5,640 bases of DNA from Candidatus Omnitrophota bacterium (GTDB taxonomy: Bacteria > Omnitrophota > Gorgyraeia > JACOVV01), in assembly GCA_023248175.1 (NCBI GenBank), contig JAHFFC010000067.1:1-5640 (forward strand). Direction: 5' to 3'. Below, in pieces: positions 1 through 5,529 of this stretch. The notes beneath the pieces were generated by a model. It searched no databases. It was not told where the DNA came from and saw only the letters and a list, made by a program, of their open reading frames with translations. The translations under genes were made by a program, and so were the position numbers. The stretch's first letter is position 1, and each line of letters opens with the position of its first letter.

Positions 1-96
1 TCTCCCCCTTCTTCTGTTTTTCCTTTTAAACTCATGATGTCTGAGTTTCATCGTAACAATGACTAATGGACTTGGCTTTTCAAAATGATATTTCAT
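1..96 (-). CDS. Start of an unidentified protein, cut by the left window edge
   Basis: An open frame of 32 codons begins with an ATG that overlaps the TGA of the preceding 77-codon gene (ATGA overlap), the usual sign of translational coupling. It reads MKYHFEKPSPLVIVTMKL and then a very basic stretch rich in Lys and Arg, and runs off the window with no stop. The opening 'F-E-K-P-S-P-L-V-I-V' resembles, from memory only, the start of small retropepsin-like aspartic proteases of uncharacterised operons. The catalytic Asp-Thr-Gly motif would lie outside the window, so this cannot be tested here. A competing start, ATG at 33-35 in another frame (MSLKGKTEEGG), is also open to the edge but has no clear ribosome binding site. 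The basic tail of the first frame may mean that a frameshift occurs around 33-50. Confidence 0.4.
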   Translation of the reverse strand, partial: MKYHFEKPSPLVIVTMKLRHHEFKRKNRRRGR

Positions 97-326
97 AGGA
101 TCACAGATAGATCTTTATCTACTGTCCCAAGATAACGTATCGCTATTTTTTTTTCCTTGATACCTAACATAGCCTTATCAATTTTATCTCTATCTTGACT
201 ATGCAAAACTACCCTTCCCTTTTTTATTTTATCTTCTTTGTCATAGATAGGATCGGCTATGAGGAGCCATTCCCCATGATAGTTTTTTTTCATTTGTGGC
301 ATACTCAACAAAATAGATTTTTTCAT
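93..326 (-). CDS. Conserved-looking small hypothetical protein, 77 aa
   Basis: I do not recognise this protein with certainty. It is soluble, charged and mixed alpha/beta in character, with no signal peptide, membrane segment or cysteine. The N-terminal half has YHGEWLLIADP, then a charged turn, then GRVVLHSQDRDKIDKAM and, near the end, KKIAIRYLG. The pattern 'Y-x-G-x-W-hydrophobic ... G-x-V-hydrophobic-x-H-S-x-D' recalls the small DUF5678-like proteins found beside uncharacterised genes; this is a weak recollection. The start is well supported: GGAGG lies 9 nt before the ATG, in the 69-bp gap after the AlbA_2 gene. Its TGA overlaps the ATG of the next frame (93-96), so the two are probably coupled. 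A partner or modulator of the downstream product is possible but not shown. Confidence 0.65.
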   Translation of the reverse strand: MKKSILLSMPQMKKNYHGEWLLIADPIYDKEDKIKKGRVVLHSQDRDKIDKAMLGIKEKKIAIRYLGTVDKDLSVIL

Positions 327-383
327 CGTCCTTTTCCTCCACCCATTACGACCGATTCCCTGCCTTATGTCGCTTGCCTACTC

Positions 384-416
384 CCTTTTGTCTTTTCAGG
401 CAGGAAGGACAAAAGG
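384..416 (-). repeat. 9-bp inverted repeat over the stop codon of the AlbA_2 gene
   Basis: CCTTTTGTC (384-392) and GACAAAAGG (408-416) form a perfect 9-bp stem with a 15-nt loop. The loop holds the TGA stop (396-398) of the AlbA_2 gene. No run of T follows the stem on the minus strand and the stem is AT-rich, so it is not a convincing intrinsic terminator. It could be a weak stabilising hairpin or chance. Confidence 0.3.
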
Positions 417-1550
417 AACCTTCACGACAAATTCATTTTCCGTCTCAACGAGTTCCACTTCTTGATGGCTATGTTCCCTGACAAGGGTCATCATCCTTCG
501 AACGCCACTCCCAAGATCCGTGACCATCCCCATCTTTGCCAGTAAGTTGTAAATGGTTGGGTTGCGCAAAACATGAGAACCACCAATTTTCATACTTTCG
601 ATCGTCACGGTGTTGGGGAGTTTACCAGGCGTGCGTACTTCCACCCGATCTTGGTAAATAAAAACCCTGATGGCTGAAGTGATCGTATAATCTCGATGAG
701 CAATGGCATTGACAACTGCTTCTCGCAAAACCGCAGGGGGTACGCTCAAGTGTACTTCTGGTTTAAAATCTTCTATCTTGTGTTCCTCTACAAGGTAGAG
801 TTTAAGAAATCGCTGGGTATCCTCAAGAATCTCTGGTATTCTGCCTGTGATCTCTTTCTTGTCGAATGGAGGGATAGCAATGTCTTTACCCTTAATATAG
901 GCGCAAATAACTTTCGCATAGTGAAGAAATTCTTGTGGTTTTTTCCCAAAAAAAAGCAGACCTGTCAACGTAGGTTTATCTTGGGAACCAACGAGATGGA
1001 GGTTTCTCAAATATACTTTGACGTCACTCTCGTGAATTTTTAACTGGAAATATTCAAAAAGAAATTCACCAAACTTACTCATGTCTAAATCATTATAGGT
1101 GCAATTCGCGACAAGAGTTTCATCGAAGTAAATACTTTCGCTCGACTGAAACAACCGCAACAACTCTTCCCTAGAGGCCTGCCGACAGCGATTTGCCGAT
1201 CGGATATAGTATTGTCCACTCTGGGTTCTGTAGGGCCTTTGGGATCCTTTTGGAATTCTCACCACTAAGACTGTTTTACCCTCAACCTGAATCGCCTCCT
1301 GGAGGATTGTAATGGGAGGGGCACAACGTTGAAAAGCAACATCATCGATGATTAACATTGCCTGGTCAAGATCGCCAGTACCAACAATCTCTCCACGATC
1401 AGTCACCCCAAGGATTAAATCTCCCCCATCTGTATTTGCAAAACAAACGATGGATCTAGCTAAGGATTCCCTATCCGGGAGTATCTCCTTAAATTCTGTA
1501 TGAAGATTTTCACCTTTACTAATTTGCTCTTTTAAGAATAGTGCATCCAT
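396..1550 (-). CDS. Schlafen AlbA_2 domain protein with GHKL-type ATPase C-terminus (RecG-like putative regulator)
   Basis: A 384-residue protein of the COG2865-like group. Residues about 10-130 match the AlbA_2 (Schlafen) domain: EFKE at 19-22, FANTDGGDLILGVTDRGEIVG-type core at 37-57, and YYIRSANRCRQAS at 114-126. A linker follows, then a HATPase_c_4-like domain from about 268 to 380: REAVVNAIAHRDY at 276-288 (an N-box-like motif with Glu277, Asn281, His285), RVEVRTPGKLP at 302-312, and GSHVLRNPTIYNLLAKMG leading to DLGSGVRRM at 324-353 for nucleotide binding. Family members are cytosolic and are annotated as putative transcriptional regulators or, misleadingly, as RecG-like helicases; their substrates are mostly unknown. 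Many members carry a C-terminal winged helix that this one lacks, since it ends just after the ATPase fold. The ATG is placed by homology of the N-terminus. It has no good Shine-Dalgarno sequence (nearest AAGGA about 16 nt upstream), and an in-frame stop lies shortly before it. Confidence 0.9.
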   Translation of the reverse strand: MDALFLKEQISKGENLHTEFKEILPDRESLARSIVCFANTDGGDLILGVTDRGEIVGTGDLDQAMLIIDDVAFQRCAPPITILQEAIQVEGKTVLVVRIPKGSQRPYRTQSGQYYIRSANRCRQASREELLRLFQSSESIYFDETLVANCTYNDLDMSKFGEFLFEYFQLKIHESDVKVYLRNLHLVGSQDKPTLTGLLFFGKKPQEFLHYAKVICAYIKGKDIAIPPFDKKEITGRIPEILEDTQRFLKLYLVEEHKIEDFKPEVHLSVPPAVLREAVVNAIAHRDYTITSAIRVFIYQDRVEVRTPGKLPNTVTIESMKIGGSHVLRNPTIYNLLAKMGMVTDLGSGVRRMMTLVREHSHQEVELVETENEFVVKVPFVLPA

Positions 1551-1568
1551 GGATATCAGATTTTATCC
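1545..1568 (-). promoter_or_regulatory. Palindromic start region of the AlbA_2 gene
   Basis: The ATG (1548-1550) sits in the 10-bp palindrome ATCCATGGAT (1545-1554). Directly upstream, GGATA (1564-1568 on the minus strand) can pair with TATCC (1551-1555) to form a small hairpin that abuts the start codon. An A-rich TAAAAT box lies within it, but no matching -35 element is seen. Self-regulation by a dimeric protein or weak, structure-dependent initiation are possible readings; both are inference. Confidence 0.2.
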
Positions 1569-1745
1569 TTTTTCAGACTTTCCTTTTTTCTTGTTTCTTT
1601 CCTCGTCAATATTTGGCAAATGCCTCAAGCCGATCCAGTACTTCTTTACTTTGCTTTTCCATATCCTAACCAACTCGGTAATTTGGTCTGGCACCAATGG
1701 TTATAATTCTTCAGAGTGTCAAAGATACGGGGTAGACTTTTTGCT
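1551..1745. other. 195-bp spacer between ilvC and the AlbA_2 gene
   Basis: No supported gene is present. No GC-rich hairpin followed by T's ends the ilvC transcript; the best inverted repeat is only 5 bp (TTGGT 1683-1687 with ACCAA 1693-1697). A TTGACA occurs on the minus strand near 1710, but TATAAC lies only 11 nt after it, too close for a sigma-70 promoter. The half next to the AlbA_2 gene is purine-rich on the minus strand. The gap is much larger than the spacings inside the pts-ilv operon and probably marks its end. Confidence 0.5.
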
Positions 1746-2807
1746 TCACCGAACCCTCGCCAGCCGACGTTTTTGCGCTGGTTTTGATCTTCTTTTTGCC
1801 TTCCCATTTTGTCCCTGTTGTGTAATCCAAGGCATCATTTCTCGCAACTTCGCCCCTGTTTGTTCAATCAGGTGCTGGTCATCCTGTTGCATGAGCCGAT
1901 TGAAATTGGGGCGTCCTGCCTCATGCTCTGCGACCCATTCTTTGGCAAACTGCCCTGACTGGATTTCACGTAACAACTGCCTCATATTCTCCTTAACATG
2001 AGCATCAATGACACGTGGACCCCGGCTGATGTCACCCCATTTGGCTGTATCAGAAACACGCTGACGCATCCCCTGAATGCCGCCGGCCCAGATCATATCG
2101 GTGATCAGCTTCAATTCGTGTAAGCATTCAAAATACGCCAACTCGGGCTGATAACCAGCCTCAACCAACGTCTCAAACCCTGCCTTAATCAGAGCCGAGG
2201 CTCCACCACAGAGGACTGCCTGTTCTCCAAAATTATCCGTCTCTGTCTCTTCTTTAAAGGTTGTCTCCAAGACACCGGCTCGCGTTGAACCAATCCCTTT
2301 TGCCCAAGCCAGAGCGACTGCCTTAGCACGTCCAGTGGCATCCTGTTGGACTGCTACTAAAGAAGGGACTCCCTTTCCTTCAAGAAATTGCGACCTCAAC
2401 AAACTCCCTGGTCCCTTGGGAGCCACCATCATCACATCTACTTCCTTCGGTGGCTGAACAAGTCTGTAAAGAATCGCAAATCCATGCGAGAACCCGAGAG
2501 CCTTGCCCGATTTTAAATAGGGAGCGATGGATTCACGATATATCTGCGCTTGCAACGTATCCTGAGCCAAGAGAATGATCAAATCCCCCTGTGTCGCCGC
2601 CTCGGAAGCAGAAATGGGTTTAAATCCATCTTTCTTGGCAAGGTCATAGTTGGGTCCCCCAGGCCGTTGAGCGACAATGACTTTTACTCCACTATCTCTG
2701 AGATTGAGCGCTTGTCCTCGACCCTGAATTCCATAGCCAATGATAGCGATAGTTTTGTTTTTGAATATTTTAAAGTCTGCATCTTTGTCGTAGTAAATTT
2801 TTGCCAT
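1746..2807 (-). CDS. ilvC: Ketol-acid reductoisomerase, class I
   Basis: Second enzyme of branched-chain amino acid synthesis: converts 2-acetolactate or 2-aceto-2-hydroxybutyrate to the dihydroxy acid with Mg2+ and NAD(P)H. The N-terminal Rossmann domain (about 1-180) has [19 protein letters not shown] at 22-40. The C-terminal knotted domain carries the active site. Expected residues are present: His108 in GFSHGF, Lys131 in APKGPG, Asp191 and Glu195 in [17 protein letters not shown] (186-202), Glu227 and Glu231 in [13 protein letters not shown], and Ser252 in RVSDTA. At 353 aa it is slightly longer than usual class I forms (about 330-340) because of a strongly basic tail at 331-353 after MMPWI. 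The cofactor loop at 46-57 ([12 protein letters not shown]) lacks the serines that usually hold the NADPH phosphate. It follows ilvN by 41 bp and has an AAGGAGG ribosome binding site 8 nt before the ATG. Confidence 0.97.
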   Translation of the reverse strand: MAKIYYDKDADFKIFKNKTIAIIGYGIQGRGQALNLRDSGVKVIVAQRPGGPNYDLAKKDGFKPISASEAATQGDLIILLAQDTLQAQIYRESIAPYLKSGKALGFSHGFAILYRLVQPPKEVDVMMVAPKGPGSLLRSQFLEGKGVPSLVAVQQDATGRAKAVALAWAKGIGSTRAGVLETTFKEETETDNFGEQAVLCGGASALIKAGFETLVEAGYQPELAYFECLHELKLITDMIWAGGIQGMRQRVSDTAKWGDISRGPRVIDAHVKENMRQLLREIQSGQFAKEWVAEHEAGRPNFNRLMQQDDQHLIEQTGAKLREMMPWITQQGQNGKAKRRSKPAQKRRLARVR

Positions 2808-2809
2808 AG

Positions 2810-2825
2810 CTTAAGCCTCCTTAAG
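2810..2825 (-). promoter_or_regulatory. ilvC ribosome binding site inside a CTTAAG inverted repeat
   Basis: On the minus strand the sequence CTTAAG-GAGG-CTTAAG precedes the ilvC ATG. The consensus Shine-Dalgarno AAGGAGG (2816-2822) fixes the start. The two CTTAAG copies can pair as a 6-bp stem with GAGG as the loop, which would present or partly mask the site. The pairing is weak (four A-U and two G-C pairs), so regulation is only a possibility. Confidence 0.5.
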
Positions 2826-2848
2826 TAGATAAATACCAACTCCAATTT

Positions 2849-3364
2849 CTAAGACGTAGAGTCTTTCTTTGTATCGCTGGGTGCTTCTGTCTCATCTCTG
2901 GAAATCGCAATTCTTCCTGTTCGGACAACTTCCTTAACTCCAAAGGGTCCCAGAAGATTAATGGCGTTTTCAACATGATTGCTTTCTCCAACGACTTCAA
3001 AGGAGATACTTTTTGACCCTACAGAGATGGTTTTTGCTCCCAGCAACTCTGCTACTTCGATAATCTGTGATCGGGTTTTCGGAGTTAAATTGACTTTAAT
3101 CAGAAGGAGTTCCCGGTCAATATAAGGTTTCTCGGTCAAGTCAATCACTTTGATCACTTCAATCAGTTTATTCAACTGTTTCTTCACCTGTTCCAGTGTC
3201 CGGTCATCCCCTTTGACGACGATGGTCATCCGTGAAACCGTCGGATCTTCCGTTTCTCCAACGGCAAGGCTGTCAATGTTAAAGCCACGGCCGCTAAAGA
3301 GCCCAGAAACCCGGGACAGGACTCCAAAGTGGTTCTCAACTAGGACGGCGATGGTATGCTTCAT
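2849..3364 (-). CDS. ilvN: Acetolactate synthase small (regulatory) subunit
   Basis: Regulatory subunit of acetohydroxyacid synthase. It binds the catalytic IlvB-type subunit, raises its activity and confers valine feedback inhibition. At 171 residues it has the usual length of the IlvH/IlvN long form. An N-terminal ACT domain (about 2-75) starts with IAVLVENHFGVLSRVSGLFS and continues with GFNIDSLAVG and DPTVSRMTIVV. The residues that line the valine site in E. coli IlvH are kept here (Asn11, Gly14, Asn29), so valine sensitivity is expected. The C-terminal domain (about 80-157) includes RELLLIKV and ends in VVRTGRIAISR, followed by a short acidic Ser/Thr-rich tail. The ATG overlaps the ptsI stop by 4 bp (ATGA) with AAGGTG just upstream, so it should be translationally coupled to ptsI. 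The large subunit gene is not adjacent, which is unusual, as ilvB normally precedes ilvN. Confidence 0.95.
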   Translation of the reverse strand: MKHTIAVLVENHFGVLSRVSGLFSGRGFNIDSLAVGETEDPTVSRMTIVVKGDDRTLEQVKKQLNKLIEVIKVIDLTEKPYIDRELLLIKVNLTPKTRSQIIEVAELLGAKTISVGSKSISFEVVGESNHVENAINLLGPFGVKEVVRTGRIAISRDETEAPSDTKKDSTS

Positions 3365-5139
3365 TCATTCACCTTTTTCTCCAGCCCTTCTGCATAGCTG
3401 ACGTCTGCTAAGTCAGGGACCAATTCCTTGACTTTCGCCAGGGCATACGTCTCGATCTCTTTTGCCGTTGGAAGTGTCAATGCATATTCCGCAATTTTCT
3501 GGGCATCGGATAACTTGACTGATCGGATCAAATGTTTCACCTTGGGAATGGATCCGGCACTCATACTGAATTCATCCAGTCCCATCCCCAAAAGGAGGAG
3601 GGCGAAACTTGGCTCACTCGCCATCTCACCGCACATCCCAACCCAGATGTTCGAACGATGCCCTGCGTCAATGACTTGCTTAATTAACCTTAACACTCCC
3701 GGATGCGTCGGAGCGTAGAGATAGGCGATCTTTTCATTCGCGCGGTCAATCGCTAGTGAATACTGAATCAAGTCATTGGTACCGATGCTGAAAAATTTCA
3801 CTTCCTTGGCCAGAAGATCACATGTCATCGCGGCAGAAGGAGTTTCTATCATCGCCCCGACCTCGATATCTTCATCAAAAGGAATTCTCTTTTTTCGCAA
3901 ATCCTCTTTTAATTCATTCAATAACTGATTCGCCTGTTGAACCTCCTCAATTCCCGAGATTAACGGATACATAATCTTGAGTTTTCCCTCGACGGAAGCG
4001 CGAAGGATGGCGCGAAGCTGAATTTTAAAAACGCCCGGTCTTGCCAGGCAGAACCGGATCGCCCGCCACCCCAAGAACGGGTTCATCTCATGGGGAATAT
4101 CCAGCTGTGAGAGAAATTTATCGCCGCCAAGGTCCAAGGTTCGTATAATCACCGAATGAGGCGCCATCTGCCTTGCCACTAACTTATAGGCATCGTATTG
4201 CTCTTCTTCCGCCGGCAAATCTGACCGGTTCATGTAAAAATATTCGCTGCGATACAATCCAATCCCATCGGCACCATGGGCAATGCAAGAAGGAAGCTCC
4301 TCTGGAAGTTCGATATTAGCAGCAATCCCGATTCGGTGCCCGTCTAAAGTCTTAGAGGGAAGATCCTTCAGTTTTAAGAGATCGCGGCCAAATTCTTCAA
4401 ATCGTTTCTTCTCAACCCGGTACTTCTTAATAATGTCTTCACTGGGATTGATGAAAACAAGCCCTTTGATTCCATCAATAATCACTGTATCGTTATTCTT
4501 CGTTCTCTTGGTGATATCCTCAAGTCCCACCACCGCGGGAATCTCGAGGGATTTTGCCATAATTGCCGTGTGCGATGTCCGCCCTCCGATATCGGTGGCA
4601 AAACCAATAACGTGCCCCTTCTGAATCATTGCCGTATCCGACGGAGACAAATCATAAGAGACAATAATCATGGGCTCTTTTAAGTTCTGCAGGGTCTTTC
4701 TCTCTTTGCCCATGAGCACTCTCAAGACTCGTTTACCGACATCATCAATATCACTGATGCGTTCTTTGAGATATTCGTCGTCCATTTTTGAGAAAACATT
4801 GATATATTTCTTAATCACTTTCAAGAAAATGTTCTCGACTGGCAAACGTTGTTTCTCAACCTGTGTGACCACTTCATCAATCAGCATCGTGTCTTCCAGC
4901 ACCAGTAGATGGGCGTTAAAAATCTCTGCGTGTCCCTTGCCCATTTCTTTGATAATCCGATCCTGAATAAGAAGAATCTCTTTGCGCGTTTGATCAAGGG
5001 CTTTCTTAAAACGTTGGATCTCGCGTTTTATCTCGCCTTTGGGAATGTTCCTGTCAGGAACCGTAAACTCTTCGCTGTCTAAGCAAAGAACCTTTCCAAT
5101 GGCAATCCCCGGGGCTGCTGGTATTCCACGTAGCATCAT
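3361..5139 (-). CDS. ptsI: Phosphoenolpyruvate-protein phosphotransferase (PTS Enzyme I)
   Basis: Cytosolic first enzyme of the phosphotransferase system: autophosphorylates from phosphoenolpyruvate on a histidine and passes the phosphate to HPr. At 592 aa it is close to the usual length (about 570-590). The N-terminal HPr-binding region (about 3-125) opens with GIPAAPGIAIG. The swivelling phosphohistidine domain has GGRTSHTAIMA with His190. The C-terminal barrel binds phosphoenolpyruvate and Mg2+ through Arg297 (LYRSEY), Arg333 (IRTLDLGGDK), Glu432 (IETPSAA) and Asp456 (GTNDLIQY), with the catalytic Cys503 in GMCGEMA. Every numbered position is within one residue of its E. coli counterpart, so the enzyme looks intact. 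No N-terminal GAF domain is present, which argues against the nitrogen-type PtsP. The start lies 2 bp after the ptsH stop; AAGGAG within the ptsH tail is 11 nt before the first of two adjacent ATGs. Confidence 0.97.
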   Translation of the reverse strand: MMLRGIPAAPGIAIGKVLCLDSEEFTVPDRNIPKGEIKREIQRFKKALDQTRKEILLIQDRIIKEMGKGHAEIFNAHLLVLEDTMLIDEVVTQVEKQRLPVENIFLKVIKKYINVFSKMDDEYLKERISDIDDVGKRVLRVLMGKERKTLQNLKEPMIIVSYDLSPSDTAMIQKGHVIGFATDIGGRTSHTAIMAKSLEIPAVVGLEDITKRTKNNDTVIIDGIKGLVFINPSEDIIKKYRVEKKRFEEFGRDLLKLKDLPSKTLDGHRIGIAANIELPEELPSCIAHGADGIGLYRSEYFYMNRSDLPAEEEQYDAYKLVARQMAPHSVIIRTLDLGGDKFLSQLDIPHEMNPFLGWRAIRFCLARPGVFKIQLRAILRASVEGKLKIMYPLISGIEEVQQANQLLNELKEDLRKKRIPFDEDIEVGAMIETPSAAMTCDLLAKEVKFFSIGTNDLIQYSLAIDRANEKIAYLYAPTHPGVLRLIKQVIDAGHRSNIWVGMCGEMASEPSFALLLLGMGLDEFSMSAGSIPKVKHLIRSVKLSDAQKIAEYALTLPTAKEIETYALAKVKELVPDLADVSYAEGLEKKVNE

Positions 5140-5141
5140 TT

Positions 5142-5411
5142 TTACTCTAGCTCCTTCATCAATAATTTCTCCAACGCACGGCAGGCCTTTTCGGCGTCTT
5201 CCCCATCACAAGTAATTTCAACCTGGCTTCCCTTGCCCACCCCTAAAGTAAGAATCCCCATAATGGACTTTCCACTGGATTCCCTTCTCCCTTTACGGAC
5301 GGTGATATTGGAATTAAAACGGTTCGCCAGCTGTACAAACAGGGCAGCGGGCCTGGCGTGAAGCCCTTGTTCGTTCTGCACATTAATCTTTTTTTTTACG
5401 AGCGCGGTCAT
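5142..5411 (-). CDS. ptsH: Phosphocarrier protein HPr
   Basis: An 89-residue HPr that accepts phosphate from Enzyme I on His18 (motif QGLHARPAA, with Arg20; equivalent to His15/Arg17 of classical HPr). Ser49 in SSGKSIMGILTLG matches the regulatory Ser46 that HPr kinase/phosphorylase modifies, so the organism probably encodes HprK. Start choice matters: the frame stays open much further upstream (to an ATG ending at 5561), but that extension is palindromic element sequence that does not resemble any HPr. Two tandem ATGs occur at 5412-5414 and 5409-5411. I choose the second, giving MTALVKKKINV, because the first is formed by the last bases of the inserted element. AGGTGG (5419-5424), 7 nt before the chosen ATG, can serve as ribosome binding site and lies within the element's terminal repeat. 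ptsI follows after 2 bp. Confidence 0.96.
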   Translation of the reverse strand: MTALVKKKINVQNEQGLHARPAALFVQLANRFNSNITVRKGRRESSGKSIMGILTLGVGKGSQVEITCDGEDAEKACRALEKLLMKELE

Positions 5412-5412
5412 C
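5409..5412 (+). repeat. Left copy of a 4-bp direct repeat flanking the element (CATC)
   Basis: CATC at 5409-5412 is repeated exactly at 5531-5534, directly outside both ends of the 17-bp terminal inverted repeats. This is what a 4-bp target-site duplication made on insertion looks like. Four bases can match by chance, but the in-frame consequence at the gene junction supports it. Confidence 0.55.
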
Positions 5413-5429
5413 ATCCCACCACCTGCTTT

Positions 5430-5476
5430 AATCCCACCACATTCCCTCTCTTCCCACCTTCTAATGTGGTGGGATT
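5430..5476. repeat. Inner 14-bp hairpin of the element
   Basis: AATCCCACCACATT (5430-5443) pairs perfectly with AATGTGGTGGGATT (5463-5476) around a 19-nt loop. Ten bases of this stem, ATCCCACCAC, are the same as the outer end of the terminal repeats, so the element holds two direct and two inverted copies of that word. The loop also holds a partial match (TTCCCACC, 5451-5458). A nested or duplicated terminus is likely. Confidence 0.75.
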
Positions 5477-5495
5477 GATCCGCCTTTGGCGGATC
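5477..5495. repeat. 8-bp hairpin GATCCGCC-TTT-GGCGGATC
   Basis: A perfect GC-rich stem with a 3-nt loop, stable in DNA or RNA. On the transcribed minus strand the next bases are A, A, T, C rather than a T-run, so it is not an intrinsic terminator by itself. Confidence 0.75.
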
Positions 5496-5496
5496 A

Positions 5497-5513
5497 TCGG
5501 CTCGAAGAGCCGA
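5497..5513. repeat. 7-bp hairpin TCGGCTC-GAA-GAGCCGA
   Basis: A perfect 7-bp stem with a 3-nt loop, filling exactly the space between the preceding hairpin and the right terminal repeat. No T-run follows on the minus strand. Confidence 0.7.
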
Positions 5514-5529
5514 AAAGCAGGTGGTGGGA

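Noticed and set aside
384..416. Intrinsic terminator for the AlbA_2 gene
   Set aside because: The stem is AT-rich with a 15-nt loop and no U-tract on the transcribed strand; it is kept only as an inverted repeat.
1683..1717. ilvC terminator (TTGGT/ACCAA) and TTGACA promoter in the spacer
   Set aside because: The stem is only 5 bp with no T-run. The only -10-like box is 11 nt from TTGACA, too close for a sigma-70 promoter.
1549..2001. Plus-strand open frames, including 195-545, 696-1043 and 1549-2001
   Set aside because: They mostly lie antisense to well-supported genes, show no family motifs, and are Cys/Phe/Ser-rich as expected for shadow frames.
3366..3368. Alternative ilvN start at the ATG 4 nt upstream
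   Set aside because: It is in a different frame (MNEAY). The ACT-domain homology begins directly after the ATG at 3362-3364.
5428..5442. Four-codon leader peptide MWWD with GAGAGGG in front, inside the element
   Set aside because: ATG-TGG-TGG-GAT-TAA arises automatically from the repeat word. Two Trp codons tempt an attenuation reading, but no tryptophan genes follow.
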